Source: Paludibacter sp. (lineage in GTDB: Bacteria; Bacteroidota; Bacteroidia; Bacteroidales; Paludibacteraceae). From it: a stretch of DNA of 64,000 nt. The translations under genes and the position numbers were made by a program. Positions 19,611-28,144 of this stretch are shown piece by piece. Position 1 is the first letter of the stretch. The number at the start of each line of letters is the position of its first letter. The DNA is taken from the NCBI RefSeq assembly GCF_009712605.1, contig NZ_WASO01000011.1:1-64000 (forward strand), read 5' to 3'. The notes beneath the pieces were generated by a model. It did not search any database. It was not told where the DNA came from and saw nothing but the letters and a program-made list of their open reading frames with translations.

Positions 19611-19654
19611 AAACGGCACCTTTTCTCATTAATACTGATGAAAAGTGCCGTTTA
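19611..19654 (-). terminator. Terminator of the lipoprotein gene
   Basis: Long inverted repeat with arms AAACGGCAC and GTGCCGTTT at the outer ends and TTTTC/GAAAA pairing inside. It lies 33 bp beyond the stop of the upstream minus-strand gene and before the TPR gene. Confidence 0.75.
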
Positions 19655-19686
19655 ACTTAAAACAAAAACCGTGCCACGAACGTGGT

Positions 19687-20256
19687 TTAATGCGAAGAAG
19701 CCGGCTTCACGAGGGCTTTTTCCTCTGCCTGCACCACATTGCCACTTGTAGTATGTATGTAGTAAATCTTATCTTTCGTCTCCTTTTTCGAAGTCAGGGG
19801 AATTTCATATTCGAAACGACATTCGACTTTTCGTAGCAAAACTTTGTCGGAGGGCATGTTGCGATAATTTTCCATCTTCGCTTTCATGGAATTCAGCCAT
19901 TTCTGGCTCGCCTCCAACGGCCTGATCTCGGCAGCTATATTTTCACGCATCGTTTCCATGTCATACCTGACATAAAGCGTTTGCATTTGCAAAAGGCTCC
20001 GGAGCGTCTTGCTGTTTTGTTGCAGAAGCGTATCGACCGGTTGACCCAGTGCTTTCTTTATAAAGGTAAGGCTATCGTTGACAGTGACCTGTCCAACTGT
20101 TTTTGTTTCGAGAGGGTAAAACCGGAAATCAGGATCGGCAGTCTGGCGTTGTTCGTAACTCCAGATAGCTTTGATGTCATTGTCGGAACTGTTGCATCCG
20201 AAGAAAAGACAACACAGGCATATGAGTACGGTTGCCTTTACTACTTTGTCAACCAT
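19687..20256 (-). CDS. Small lipoprotein of unknown function
   Basis: 189 residues from ATG 20256. A longer frame opens at a GTG (20304), but ATG 20256 starts exactly at a lipoprotein signal peptide (MVDKVVKATVLICLC, then lipobox LFFGC), so the internal start is preferred. The mature part is charged and probably helical (about 90-140), with no recognised domain. Its 5' end lies 47 bp from the stop of the Crp/Fnr regulator gene on the same strand, so co-transcription is likely. Predicted to be anchored in the inner or outer membrane facing the periplasm. Confidence 0.7.
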   Translation of the reverse strand: MVDKVVKATVLICLCCLFFGCNSSDNDIKAIWSYEQRQTADPDFRFYPLETKTVGQVTVNDSLTFIKKALGQPVDTLLQQNSKTLRSLLQMQTLYVRYDMETMRENIAAEIRPLEASQKWLNSMKAKMENYRNMPSDKVLLRKVECRFEYEIPLTSKKETKDKIYYIHTTSGNVVQAEEKALVKPASSH

Positions 20257-20303
20257 ATATTTAATCGAAATATTCACGGTGAAAAAATTTGTCTTTCGAG
20301 GCA

Positions 20304-21002
20304 CTAACCAATACGGCTGATTTTTCGCAATCGTTCCTCATCGATAATCTTGATTTTCCGACCATCGACCGCAATAATCTTTTCAGTTGCAAAATTGGAT
20401 AATGTACGAATGGCGTTGGATGTGGTCATATTGGAAAGACTTGCCAAATCGTCACGAGAGAGGTAAATATTGAGTGTTGCACCGTCTTCTTCGAGTCCGT
20501 AACTATCCACAAGGAAAAGAATGGATTCTGCAAGACGTCCACGAATATGTTTTTGGGTAAGATTTACAATGCGGGTGTCGGCAATGCCTAAATCGATGGC
20601 CATTGCTTTGATGAAAAACAGTGCCAAATCATTGTTTTCCTTCAGGAGTTTACCAATCACTTCCGACGGAATCATAAAAATCATTGCCGTTTCTACAGCA
20701 CAGGCAGCTGTGAGATAAGGTTCTTCGGCAAAAAAGGCACGATATCCAAAATAGTCGATCGGCTTAATCATCCGTACAATCTGGCTACGCCCACCGACTC
20801 CATCTTTGTAGACTTTCACTTTCCCTTTGATCAAACAAAGCAGATGAGTTGGTGTTTCTCCTTCACAGTAGATCATTTCATTGCGCTTGAACTGCTGCAT
20901 CTTGGAATTGCTTCGCAAATAATCCAGTTGTTCACCGGTCAACACATCCCAAATTCCGGGAAGAGACAGGATGGACAAATCCGTTGTCTGTTTTGGTGCC
21001 AT
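20304..21002 (-). CDS. Crp/Fnr family transcriptional regulator
   Basis: 232 residues: an N-terminal cyclic-nucleotide-binding-like beta-barrel (about 20-130, with EGETPTHLLCLIKGKVKV) and a C-terminal winged helix (about 150-225). The recognition region is LSRDDLASLSNMTTSNAIRTL. The Cys residues (46, 56, 97) do not form the N-terminal Fnr iron-sulphur cluster, and the Crp cAMP-contact pattern is not clearly kept, so the effector is unknown. It may control the adjacent lipoprotein gene or act globally. A good promoter box lies 20-27 bp upstream. Confidence 0.9.
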   Translation of the reverse strand: MAPKQTTDLSILSLPGIWDVLTGEQLDYLRSNSKMQQFKRNEMIYCEGETPTHLLCLIKGKVKVYKDGVGGRSQIVRMIKPIDYFGYRAFFAEEPYLTAACAVETAMIFMIPSEVIGKLLKENNDLALFFIKAMAIDLGIADTRIVNLTQKHIRGRLAESILFLVDSYGLEEDGATLNIYLSRDDLASLSNMTTSNAIRTLSNFATEKIIAVDGRKIKIIDEERLRKISRIG

Positions 21003-21021
21003 AAAAACATGTTTTTCAACA

Positions 21022-21029
21022 CAAATGTA
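21022..21029 (-). promoter_or_regulatory. Promoter of the Crp/Fnr gene
   Basis: The minus strand reads TACATTTG (TAnnTTTG), with a TTG 19 nt upstream. The predicted leader is only about 13 nt. Confidence 0.7.
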
Positions 21030-21087
21030 AGCAATTTCAACAAAAAATCAATTCTGTTGAAAAATGCTGATTCTCTTTAGATTAGAT

Positions 21088-21660
21088 TTATGCTTGTAAA
21101 AATTCTACCAGCTTTTTGACCGCATTTGCCCTGTGACTTATCCGGTTTTTAACCGTGAGGTCGAGTTCGGCAAACGTTTTGTCATAATTTTCGGGCACAA
21201 AAACAGGATCATATCCAAATCCGTTAACGCCTTTGGGTTCATGCAAAATTGTACCTCTCACCTCACCTTCAAACAAATATTCTTTCCCCTCTTTTATCAG
21301 AGCAATAACGGTACGAAAACGGGCTTTCCGGTTAGTTTTATCTTTCAGTTCCTGCAACAGCTTACGCATATTGGCACCGGCATCCTTATCAGTACCGGCA
21401 TATCTGGCCGAATAAACACCCGGAGCGTTATTCAATGCTTCCACTTCGAGTCCTGTGTCGTCGGCAAAACAGTCTTTTCCAAAACGCTCGTACACGTAAC
21501 GCGCTTTCAGCAAAGCATTTCCTTCAAGCGTTTCTGCAGTTTCCGGAATGTCGTCAAAACACCCGATTTCTTTAAGACTCAGTATTGTATACTTATTTTT
21601 AATATATTCCGATACTTCGTGCAGTTTATGATCGTTGTTGGTGGCAAAAATAATATCCAT
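21088..21660 (-). CDS. rdgB: XTP/dITP diphosphatase (Ham1/RdgB)
   Basis: Hydrolyses non-canonical purine triphosphates (XTP, dITP, ITP) to monophosphate and pyrophosphate, keeping them out of DNA and RNA; cytosolic. The 190 residues match the family. Motifs include [12 protein letters not shown] at 5-16 (substrate-binding SxNxxK-type start), FADDTGLEV (metal-binding acidic pair), GVYSARYAG, and [10 protein letters not shown] and [10 protein letters not shown] near the end. It starts 17 bp after the lpxH stop, so the two form an operon, a pairing of convenience rather than pathway. Confidence 0.96.
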   Translation of the reverse strand: MDIIFATNNDHKLHEVSEYIKNKYTILSLKEIGCFDDIPETAETLEGNALLKARYVYERFGKDCFADDTGLEVEALNNAPGVYSARYAGTDKDAGANMRKLLQELKDKTNRKARFRTVIALIKEGKEYLFEGEVRGTILHEPKGVNGFGYDPVFVPENYDKTFAELDLTVKNRISHRANAVKKLVEFLQA

Positions 21661-21677
21661 GAGGTAAGTAAGTCTGA

Positions 21678-22430
21678 TTAGTTTTCTGCTTCAAAATGTT
21701 CGAGATAAAATTCTCCGTCTTCAAAAATGCCGTAGGTAAACTGAGTGAACCAATCGCCGATAATACACACACGACTGTCGTTTTTCAGCATCAGATCGAG
21801 AAGGATGTGTCGGTGACCAAAGACAAAAATATCAACTTTGGCACTTTCAGGAAAGGCTTTTGCATAACGCACAAGACACTCTTTGTCTTCTCCGAGATAC
21901 CCGGCATAATCGTTGCGCTTCGGTTTCTGACGGTTAGACTTTGACCATCCCAGACCAAAGCCAAGGCCTAAACGCGGAGGAACATACGAGAAGAGTTTCT
22001 GGCAAATTTTATTGTGAAAGATAGTCTGGATCAACATTACGCTTTTGGAATGATCGCCCAGGCGGTCGCCGTGAGCCAGATAAAGCCGTTTACCATTCCA
22101 ATCAACAATTTCAGGCCGACGGTGAACCGTCAGCCCGATTTCCTGTTCCAGATAACCAAATGTCCACATGTCGTGGTTACCTGTAAAATAGTGTATTTTA
22201 ATGCCTTTATCCGATAGCTCCCCGAGTTTCCCCAGAAACCTGATGAATCCTTTTGGAACAACCGTCTTGTATTCAAACCAAAAATCAAACATATCGCCCA
22301 ACAGGTACAAGGCTTCAGCATCGTCTTTGATAGAATCCAGCCAACGAACAAGTTTCTTCTCATGTTCGCGCGGATCTGCAACCAGTCGTGAACCTAAATG
22401 GGCATCGGATACAAAATATATACGTTTCAC
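21678..22430 (-). CDS. lpxH: UDP-2,3-diacylglucosamine diphosphatase LpxH
   Basis: Calcineurin-like metallophosphoesterase that makes lipid X from UDP-2,3-diacylglucosamine in lipid A synthesis, at the inner membrane surface. The 250 residues contain the metal-site motifs SDAHLG (8-13), [19 protein letters not shown] and GHRH. The start is GTG at 22430: an in-frame TAA lies two codons upstream and the next ATG would remove the first metal motif. It precedes rdgB by 17 bp. Together with lptD in this window it confirms a lipid A-containing outer membrane. Confidence 0.93.
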   Translation of the reverse strand: MKRIYFVSDAHLGSRLVADPREHEKKLVRWLDSIKDDAEALYLLGDMFDFWFEYKTVVPKGFIRFLGKLGELSDKGIKIHYFTGNHDMWTFGYLEQEIGLTVHRRPEIVDWNGKRLYLAHGDRLGDHSKSVMLIQTIFHNKICQKLFSYVPPRLGLGFGLGWSKSNRQKPKRNDYAGYLGEDKECLVRYAKAFPESAKVDIFVFGHRHILLDLMLKNDSRVCIIGDWFTQFTYGIFEDGEFYLEHFEAEN

Positions 22431-22468
22431 TCGTTACTCTGTTTCATTCGGATGGAATCAACCATCAG

Positions 22469-23692
22469 TTATCTACTCGGGGTATCTTCTGTTTTCTTGG
22501 GAGCTTCTTGTCTTGTTGGAACCGGCTGTGGCGTGCTTCGTTCCGAACTCTGGACACGGCTTCCCTCCTGACGTGAAGGTTGATTGTTACCTCTGCTCTG
22601 ATATTGCCTTTGTCCATTATTGGAAGGCTGCACTTGCTGATTTTGAGGAGCCACAGTGGCCGGTTGACGGGTGTTCTGATTACCGGAACCCGACTGTTGC
22701 CAACGGCTTCCCTGACCGGCATCTCCACTATTCGTCTGCGCCGGACGGTTGTATGTATTTCCCTGACGGGTGCCCTGACTGTTCTGATTTGTATTCCCGT
22801 TATTCCATTGATTTTGAGTTCCACCCTGCGGTCTGGTAGTATTATTATTCGAAGGATTGACGGTGCCGCTGTTTCCCTGACCAGGATTTTGAGTCGGACG
22901 GTTGTAGGTACCATCCTGACGGGTGCCCTGACTATTCTGGTTAGAATTCCCGTTATTCCATTGATTCTGAGTTCCGCCCTGTGGTCTGGTGTTGTTATTA
23001 TTTGAAGGACTTACAGTACCGCTGTTGCCCTGACCAGGGTTTTGATTTTGACGGTTGTATGAACCATCCGAACGTGAATTTTGATCTCTCTGATTGGAAT
23101 TCCCGCCCTGATTCCATTGCTGGTTACCAGGTTGAGAAGACCTGCCGGGAGAACTATTCTGCCAGTTGTCGGACGAACGGCTACCATTCGTTTGGGGAGT
23201 AGAACTGCTTCTCGTACCCCGATTGTCATAGTTAGGATTCCGGCGAGAATTATAAAGATCATCATTGCGTGAGCTTCCTGACCTGTAACCGGATGGAGCT
23301 CTGTCGGGACGATAGGATCTTAAACTCTGCGAAGGTCTGTCGTTGAAATGATAAACCGAACTTGAGTAATCGCCTCTTCTATAGGCCCTGATATGTTGAG
23401 AATAATATCGTGTCGGGTTACGGTCATAAACAGAAACGATCACATAATTAGTATTATAACCAACATGATACCAATAAGGCAACTGAGGGCCGGAACGCCA
23501 AACACCTTCCTGATACCACCAGTATATGTTCAAATCGGGATTGAAGTAAAAGTTCAAATCCGGACAGAAATAGTAGGGATAGTAATTAACATAAGCTTCG
23601 CCGTAATCATCCGATACAGTTCCTGTAACAAAACAAGAAGAAAGGCTTATGGAAAGGATACATCCCACAACAAGTTTCAATAGATTTTTCAT
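22469..23692 (-). CDS. Lipoprotein with Asn/Gln/Gly-rich repeat tail
   Basis: 407 residues. Residues 1-20 are a lipoprotein signal (lipobox LSSC). A Tyr/Trp-rich globular part follows (about 30-110, with YYPYYFC and WWYQEGVW), then a low-complexity tail rich in Asn, Gln, Ser, Gly, Arg and Pro to the end. The tail contains about 2.7 copies of a 51-residue repeat. It is probably a disordered surface-exposed or periplasmic tail; no catalytic motif was seen. It lies 38 bp upstream of lpxH on the same strand. The repeat region makes length variation between strains likely. Confidence 0.8.
   Translation of the reverse strand: MKNLLKLVVGCILSISLSSCFVTGTVSDDYGEAYVNYYPYYFCPDLNFYFNPDLNIYWWYQEGVWRSGPQLPYWYHVGYNTNYVIVSVYDRNPTRYYSQHIRAYRRGDYSSSVYHFNDRPSQSLRSYRPDRAPSGYRSGSSRNDDLYNSRRNPNYDNRGTRSSSTPQTNGSRSSDNWQNSSPGRSSQPGNQQWNQGGNSNQRDQNSRSDGSYNRQNQNPGQGNSGTVSPSNNNNTRPQGGTQNQWNNGNSNQNSQGTRQDGTYNRPTQNPGQGNSGTVNPSNNNTTRPQGGTQNQWNNGNTNQNSQGTRQGNTYNRPAQTNSGDAGQGSRWQQSGSGNQNTRQPATVAPQNQQVQPSNNGQRQYQSRGNNQPSRQEGSRVQSSERSTPQPVPTRQEAPKKTEDTPSR
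22690..23120. repeat. 153-bp tandem repeats inside the lipoprotein gene
   Basis: The motif ACGGTTGTA recurs at 22745, 22898 and 23051, exactly 153 bp (51 codons) apart, with high identity between units. The phase is preserved, so copy-number change would not break the frame. Confidence 0.85.
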
Positions 23693-23772
23693 AGCCGTGT
23701 TTTTTAATATTGCCGAATTGAGTCCTTATGTATCTTAGACTCAAGAACAATCGAGATGTTTAATCCCTCTTC

Positions 23773-24087
23773 TCAAAGCAATCCCAATTCCAGCTTTGCT
23801 TCATCGCTCATCATATCACGATCCCAGGGAGGATCGAATACAAGGTTGATATTTACACCTTTAACACCCTCAACCGATTCTACTTTCATCTTTACATCTT
23901 CAAGAATAAAATCGGTAGCCGGACACCCTGGAGCAGTCAGTGTCATATCAATGTTTACATTACCGTCCTCGAGAACGTCTACTTTATAAATCAATCCAAG
24001 ATCATATACGTTAACCGGAATTTCAGGATCGAAAACCGTACGCAACATCTTCACTATATTTTCTTCCTGTGCTAAAAATTCATTCAT
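23773..24087 (-). CDS. DUF59/MIP18-family iron-sulphur assembly factor (SufT-like)
   Basis: 104 residues, a single MIP18-like (DUF59) domain. The family works with Suf/Nif machinery in Fe-S cluster maturation or transfer, in the cytosol. Visible family features are DPEIPVNVYDLGLIY (19-33) and the TAPGCPATDFI stretch (~51-61) with the conserved Cys. The genome also encodes radical-SAM proteins (hydE, hydG here) that need such clusters, but no direct link is shown. It lies 99 bp downstream of recX on the same strand. Confidence 0.88.
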   Translation of the reverse strand: MNEFLAQEENIVKMLRTVFDPEIPVNVYDLGLIYKVDVLEDGNVNIDMTLTAPGCPATDFILEDVKMKVESVEGVKGVNINLVFDPPWDRDMMSDEAKLELGLL

Positions 24088-24186
24088 CGATAATTCAATT
24101 TTAATGTTGATTCGGGACGAAAACCTTAAAAAAGCAGTTCTGCATCCTGTTGTTTAACAATAGATGCAAAATTAACAGAATTCGTC

Positions 24187-24648
24187 TCATAAATTCATCT
24201 TTTTTATCAAACGATCAGCTACGTCATACTCAAAACCCCGTTGTAAAGCGAAATTCAACAATTTACCTCGTCTTTCGTAGTCACTTGCCGCCTTCACTTC
24301 CCGGACTTTTTTCCGCAGCAGTTCACTGAGCGTTTGCTCGTACAAAGATACATCCATTTCAGAAAAAACCCTTTCCAACAAACTGTCAGGTATCTTCTTC
24401 ATCCGCAGAGCCTGAGTTATTTTCAGCTTTCCCCACTTGTTGAATCGTAGTTTGTCATTCACAAATGCACTGCAAAAACGCTCATTATCAATATATTTTT
24501 GTTCAACAAGATACGAAACAATTTTCTCTGACTGATCGGCATCGGCACCCCATAGCTGAAGTTTGGCTTCTATATCGGCACTACAAACCTCTTGCTTCGA
24601 ACTGTAAGCAGCCGCTTTTTTCAATAATAAATCATACGGGATTTCCAT
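24187..24648 (-). CDS. recX: Regulatory protein RecX
   Basis: 153 residues, the RecX three-helix-repeat fold that binds and modulates RecA filaments. Typical segments are YLVEQKYIDNERFCSAFVND and KLRFNKWGKLKITQALRMK. A longer frame opens at TTG 24654, but ATG 24648 is two codons in and is preferred. It begins 21 bp after the prmC stop, so it is in the same operon. recA itself is not in the window. Confidence 0.92.
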   Translation of the reverse strand: MEIPYDLLLKKAAAYSSKQEVCSADIEAKLQLWGADADQSEKIVSYLVEQKYIDNERFCSAFVNDKLRFNKWGKLKITQALRMKKIPDSLLERVFSEMDVSLYEQTLSELLRKKVREVKAASDYERRGKLLNFALQRGFEYDVADRLIKKMNL

Positions 24649-24669
24649 AGCCAAAGTAGTCTTTTAAAT

Positions 24670-25512
24670 TCAATTCTTTATTGCTTTTACCATTCTCGCG
24701 TTTCCGAAAAGGTCGGTACGCAGCTCCACAAAACCGAAGCCCATTTGCCGGAACAACTCAACCGTTTCTTTTCCTTTATCACGGTTAATCTCCACATACA
24801 AAGACCCTTCAGATTTCAATCTGGAGAGAGCTATTTTGCCGATTGCCTCATAAAACAACAACGGATTAGCATCCGGGACAAACAAAGCCATTGAAGGTTC
24901 AAAGTCCAACACATTCGACTGCATGGCTGATTTTTCATTTTCAAGCACATACGGCGGATTACTCACTATCACGTCAATTTGTTCAAGCGAATCTGCAAAC
25001 AATTCTGACAGAACGTCCGCACAAAAAAAGCGAACATCCGCTTCGTTATCTTTTGCATTTTCCCGAGCCACCTCAAGCGCTTCCTCCGAAAGATCACAAG
25101 CCCGGACTTCGGCTTCAGAAAGATTCTTCGCCAGCGCAATGGCGATGCATCCGCTACCGGTACAAAAATCTATGATAGAACACGCGGTGTCTTTGTAGTC
25201 ATTCTTTATCCACTCCACCAACTCTTCCGTTTCGGGCCGGGGAATCAGCACCCGGCGGTCGACCTTAAATTTGAGCCCATAGAATTCGGTTTCGCCCAAC
25301 ACATATTGCAACGGTTCCTGTGTCCGCAACCGGTCGATGCAGTGCGAAATTTGTTGCTGTTGCTCGTCAGTCAAAACCAACGCACTATCGGATAATAACT
25401 GAACCCGCGAGAGTCCGGTTACATGTTCACAAAGGGCAATTGCAACAGCCCTGGCTTCATTAGCTGAGAAAATGGGAGCCAATTCACTAATGACATTTTT
25501 GATAATATTCAT
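24670..25512 (-). CDS. prmC: Peptide chain release factor N5-glutamine methyltransferase PrmC
   Basis: Methylates the Gln of the GGQ motif in release factors RF1/RF2 using S-adenosylmethionine. 280 residues from ATG 25512; a longer TTG-initiated frame (25548) adds an unrelated stretch and overlaps the promoter-proximal leader. A helical N-terminal domain carries EPLQYVLGETEFYG. The Rossmann methyltransferase domain shows RPETEELVEW, FCTGSGCIAIALA and the diagnostic NPPY motif (VSNPPYV). It is the first gene of the prmC-recX operon, divergent from the MBL-fold gene. Confidence 0.95.
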   Translation of the reverse strand: MNIIKNVISELAPIFSANEARAVAIALCEHVTGLSRVQLLSDSALVLTDEQQQQISHCIDRLRTQEPLQYVLGETEFYGLKFKVDRRVLIPRPETEELVEWIKNDYKDTACSIIDFCTGSGCIAIALAKNLSEAEVRACDLSEEALEVARENAKDNEADVRFFCADVLSELFADSLEQIDVIVSNPPYVLENEKSAMQSNVLDFEPSMALFVPDANPLLFYEAIGKIALSRLKSEGSLYVEINRDKGKETVELFRQMGFGFVELRTDLFGNARMVKAIKN

Positions 25513-25594
25513 CCGTAGAAAATTTATTTTACCATCGGTAGAAACCAATCGGAATTACCCTGCATGTTCCGTTTTAAGAAACTGCATAGTATTG

Positions 25595-25602
25595 CAAATT
25601 TA
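25595..25602 (-). promoter_or_regulatory. -7 box upstream of prmC
   Basis: The minus strand reads TAAATTTG, matching TAnnTTTG, 83 bp upstream of the prmC ATG. No clear -33 TTG was seen. Confidence 0.5.
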
Positions 25603-25665
25603 CAAAAAAGAAACAGGAGTGATCCTTCCTGTTATTTTTAAGAGTTAGTTCAACCCTTTTTTTGT

Positions 25666-25673
25666 TACCTTTG
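25666..25673 (+). promoter_or_regulatory. Promoter of the MBL-fold gene
   Basis: TACCTTTG matches TAnnTTTG, with a TTAG about 20 nt upstream in the -33 position. The expected start near 25680 leaves a leader of about 18 nt before ATG 25698, which also supports that ATG over the upstream TTG at 25662. Confidence 0.75.
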
Positions 25674-25697
25674 CACTCCAAATTTAAAACACGGGAA

Positions 25698-26504
25698 ATG
25701 GACAAATTACGGTTTATCAGTTTTGCAAGCGGAAGTAGCGGAAATTGCTTTTTTGTGGGCAATGCAACTCAGGGCATACTGATAGACGCGGGAATCGGCA
25801 TTCGCACCATGAAAAAACGACTAAAAGAGATTGGTCTCGAATTCTCGGACATTCTCGGCGTTTTCATCACTCACGACCATTTCGACCACATTAAGTCGGT
25901 AAAGCCACTGGTAGATAAGTTGTTAATTCCCATCTACGGAACAAAGGAAACGCTTTCCTCCATCGCACAACTTCAGCAACTTGGAAGCCAGTTTATCGCC
26001 GGACAAAAAATTATCTCCAAAGAAGAACCTGTTTCCATTGGAGACTGGAAAATCACCGCTTTCGAGGTTTCGCACGATGGCACCGATAACGTTGGATACA
26101 GCGTTGAATATAAAGGACATACTTTTACGCTGGCAACTGACCTTGGCTATGTTTGCGAAAATTCTGCCCGGTACATTTCCGATGCCGATTACCTGGTTCT
26201 CGAAGCCAACTACGATGAAGAGATGCTGGCAAACGGGCCGTACCCCTATATGTTACAGGAACGTATCCGCAGCAATACCGGACACCTTAGCAACAGCGAC
26301 GCCGGCCGTTTTCTCGCCGACAACTATTCGGATAAACTGAAATATATCTATCTCTGCCACCTGAGCCATTCCAACAACCTGCCTGAACTTGCCTATTGCA
26401 CTGTAAGCGAATTACTGGCCGACAAAGGAATCATTGCCGGCAAGGATGTGGAACTTGTTACGCTCGAACGTACGTCTCCCTCCAAATTGTACGTTTTCGA
26501 ATAA
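25698..26504 (+). CDS. MBL-fold metallohydrolase, YycJ/WalJ-like
   Basis: 268 residues. The metallo-beta-lactamase fold shows SFASGSSGNCFFV at the start, the metal motif THDHFDH (about 62-68), LATDLGYV and the late CHLSHSNN. This pattern belongs to the YycJ/WalJ group of cytosolic phosphodiesterase-like enzymes, linked in Firmicutes to the WalRK system and DNA repair; that role need not carry over to Bacteroidota. Start ATG 25698 was chosen because the upstream promoter overlaps any longer form. It is convergent with the thioredoxin gene, with only 5 bp between stops. Confidence 0.88.
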   Translation: MDKLRFISFASGSSGNCFFVGNATQGILIDAGIGIRTMKKRLKEIGLEFSDILGVFITHDHFDHIKSVKPLVDKLLIPIYGTKETLSSIAQLQQLGSQFIAGQKIISKEEPVSIGDWKITAFEVSHDGTDNVGYSVEYKGHTFTLATDLGYVCENSARYISDADYLVLEANYDEEMLANGPYPYMLQERIRSNTGHLSNSDAGRFLADNYSDKLKYIYLCHLSHSNNLPELAYCTVSELLADKGIIAGKDVELVTLERTSPSKLYVFE

Positions 26505-26509
26505 ATCGA

Positions 26510-27073
26510 CTATTTGAGCAACTCTTCCAGTTTTGCCACCATCGATTTGAATTCGGTCTCATTGTAAAGCCTTGTCATAAAGACTATTTTACCCTCTTTA
26601 TCGATGATAACATTTCGTGTAACGCCGGCTTCTTTATCGGCATACAACTGAAAATGTGCAGCGCCGGGATCAAGCGCCATCGGATAGGTGATACCGGTAG
26701 AAAGTGTAAAATTTTTAGCTACGTCGAGCGGCTCGTCACGGTCTATCGCATAAAGAGCAAACGAAGGATTCGATTTCCAGCGTTGCCATATATCTTTCTC
26801 AATAAAAGGCATTTCTTTCCGGCAAACGCCACACCAACTGGCGGTGAACTGCAACATCACCACCTTTCCGCGTAACGACCACAAATTAACGGTACGTCCA
26901 TCGGTCAATGTCATGGTAAACCCTGGAGCTGTCTGTCCTAGTTTCACAATGTAGCCTCTGTCTGCCGGTTCCTGATTGGAAGACACCGAAGCACTTTGAG
27001 CATACAGGCTGCCCGCAATCGCGCCCATAAAAAGCGCCAACAAAATTTTTCTCATATTCATTTTTATGTTCAT
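26510..27073 (-). CDS. Exported TlpA-like thioredoxin-fold protein
   Basis: 187 residues with an N-terminal signal peptide (about 1-25, core ILLALFMGAIAGSLYA). It is a TlpA/ResA/AhpC-TSA thioredoxin domain with active site WCGVC (about 79-83) in the context FTASWCGVCRKEMPF. Periplasmic thiol-disulphide exchange, such as cytochrome c or protein-disulphide reduction, is inferred. ATG 27073 and ATG 27055 are both possible starts; both leave the signal peptide intact. Convergent with the MBL-fold gene. Confidence 0.88.
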   Translation of the reverse strand: MNIKMNMRKILLALFMGAIAGSLYAQSASVSSNQEPADRGYIVKLGQTAPGFTMTLTDGRTVNLWSLRGKVVMLQFTASWCGVCRKEMPFIEKDIWQRWKSNPSFALYAIDRDEPLDVAKNFTLSTGITYPMALDPGAAHFQLYADKEAGVTRNVIIDKEGKIVFMTRLYNETEFKSMVAKLEELLK

Positions 27074-27238
27074 TTATTCGTATAAATATTCGGTATATTT
27101 TTTCGTATCCTATTCATTTTCAATATGAATTATCAATCACAAAAAGCATCCAGGCATGATAAAAAACTATATTTCAATAATTTGCCATTATACCACAAAG
27201 TGATAGCGCTTTATGCAAAGAATTCAACCGAAAAAGAG

Positions 27239-27246
27239 TAACTTTG
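27239..27246 (+). promoter_or_regulatory. Promoter of hisA
   Basis: TAACTTTG matches TAnnTTTG. The predicted transcript start near 27253 gives a leader of about 28 nt. Confidence 0.7.
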
Positions 27247-27280
27247 CAAAGTTATTAAAACGTTTTTGATTGACCAGTAG

Positions 27281-28000
27281 ATGATTGAAATTATTCCCGC
27301 CATAGACATCATAGAGGGCAAATGTGTCCGACTTTCTCAGGGCGACTACCAGCAGAAAAAAGTCTATAACGAACAGCCGCTTGAAGTGGCCAAAGAGTTT
27401 GCCGATGCCGGTATCCGCCGACTGCATGTAGTCGATTTGGATGGTGCCAAGGCACAGCATATTGTCAATCATAAAGTGCTCGAAAGCATTGCTACTCATA
27501 CCGATTTGGTAATCGATTTCGGAGGTGGACTCAAAAGCGACGACGACCTTCGCATCGCTTTTGAATGCGGAGCGGCGATGGTAACCGGAGGCAGTATTGC
27601 CGTGAAACAGCCAGAGGGTTTCTCTCACTGGATTGAACGTTACGGTGCCGAACGCATCATTTTGGGTGCCGACGTGCACAACGAGAAAATTGCCGTAAGC
27701 GGCTGGCTCGAAACCACCGATAACGACCTGATGCCTTTCATTGAAGGTTATTGCAAAAAAGGCATTCAAAAGGTCTTGTGTACCGATATTGCCAAAGACG
27801 GCATGTTGACGGGAACTTCGGTGGAATTGTACAAAAAAATAATGGCTCACTTCCCGGCACTGCAACTGATTGCAAGCGGGGGGGTTAGCAGCATTGCCGA
27901 CATCGAAGCGCTCGATGAAGCCGGCATTCCATCAGTGGTTTTCGGAAAAGCCATCTATGAAGGACGCATCAAATTATCAGAATTACAACGATTTATATAA
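27281..28000 (+). CDS. hisA: ProFAR isomerase HisA
   Basis: Isomerises ProFAR to PRFAR in histidine synthesis (TIM barrel, cytosol). 239 residues. The barrel's phosphate-binding and catalytic segments are visible: [13 protein letters not shown] (catalytic Asp), [24 protein letters not shown] (second catalytic Asp) and IASGGV. It has its own promoter box, whereas in many Bacteroidota hisA sits inside a hisH-hisA-hisF-hisI cluster. Here neither hisH nor hisF is adjacent; the next gene is hisIE. Confidence 0.97.
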   Translation: MIEIIPAIDIIEGKCVRLSQGDYQQKKVYNEQPLEVAKEFADAGIRRLHVVDLDGAKAQHIVNHKVLESIATHTDLVIDFGGGLKSDDDLRIAFECGAAMVTGGSIAVKQPEGFSHWIERYGAERIILGADVHNEKIAVSGWLETTDNDLMPFIEGYCKKGIQKVLCTDIAKDGMLTGTSVELYKKIMAHFPALQLIASGGVSSIADIEALDEAGIPSVVFGKAIYEGRIKLSELQRFI

Positions 28001-28033
28001 AGAAAAGATTCATTTCTCTTTCAAATAACGATT

Positions 28034-28078
28034 ATGAAACGAACATGTTGCTTAACAACACCCGAAAGGTCCCGATAG
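28034..28078 (+). CDS. Possible leader peptide (MKRTCC...), upstream of hisIE
   Basis: A 14-codon open frame starting ATGAAACGAACATGTTGC, with two consecutive Cys codons and ending at a TAG inside the palindrome 28070-28087. A similar MKRxC mini-frame sits in the same position before the DUF4270 gene (42101). The short distal sequence between each mini-frame and the main ATG is also alike. It could be an attenuation or uORF element; translation is unproven. Confidence 0.3.
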   Translation: MKRTCCLTTPERSR

Positions 28079-28087
28079 CTATCGGGA
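28070..28087. repeat. Perfect 18-bp palindrome in the hisA-hisIE gap
   Basis: TCCCGATAGCTATCGGGA is self-complementary over its full length. It lacks a T-tract, so it is more likely a dispersed palindromic repeat or binding site than a terminator. Confidence 0.75.
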
Positions 28088-28144
28088 AATAATTCCCAGC
28101 AACATGAAGTTCCATACTTCCTTAGACGAAAAAATTATTATAGT

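Noticed and set aside
22201-22839. Plus-strand open frame across the lpxH and lipoprotein genes
   Set aside because: Antisense to two well-supported genes and low-complexity from the repeat region.
22690-23120. CRISPR array
   Set aside because: The regular 153-bp spacing lies inside a reading frame, without short identical repeats and unique spacers; it is a protein-coding repeat.
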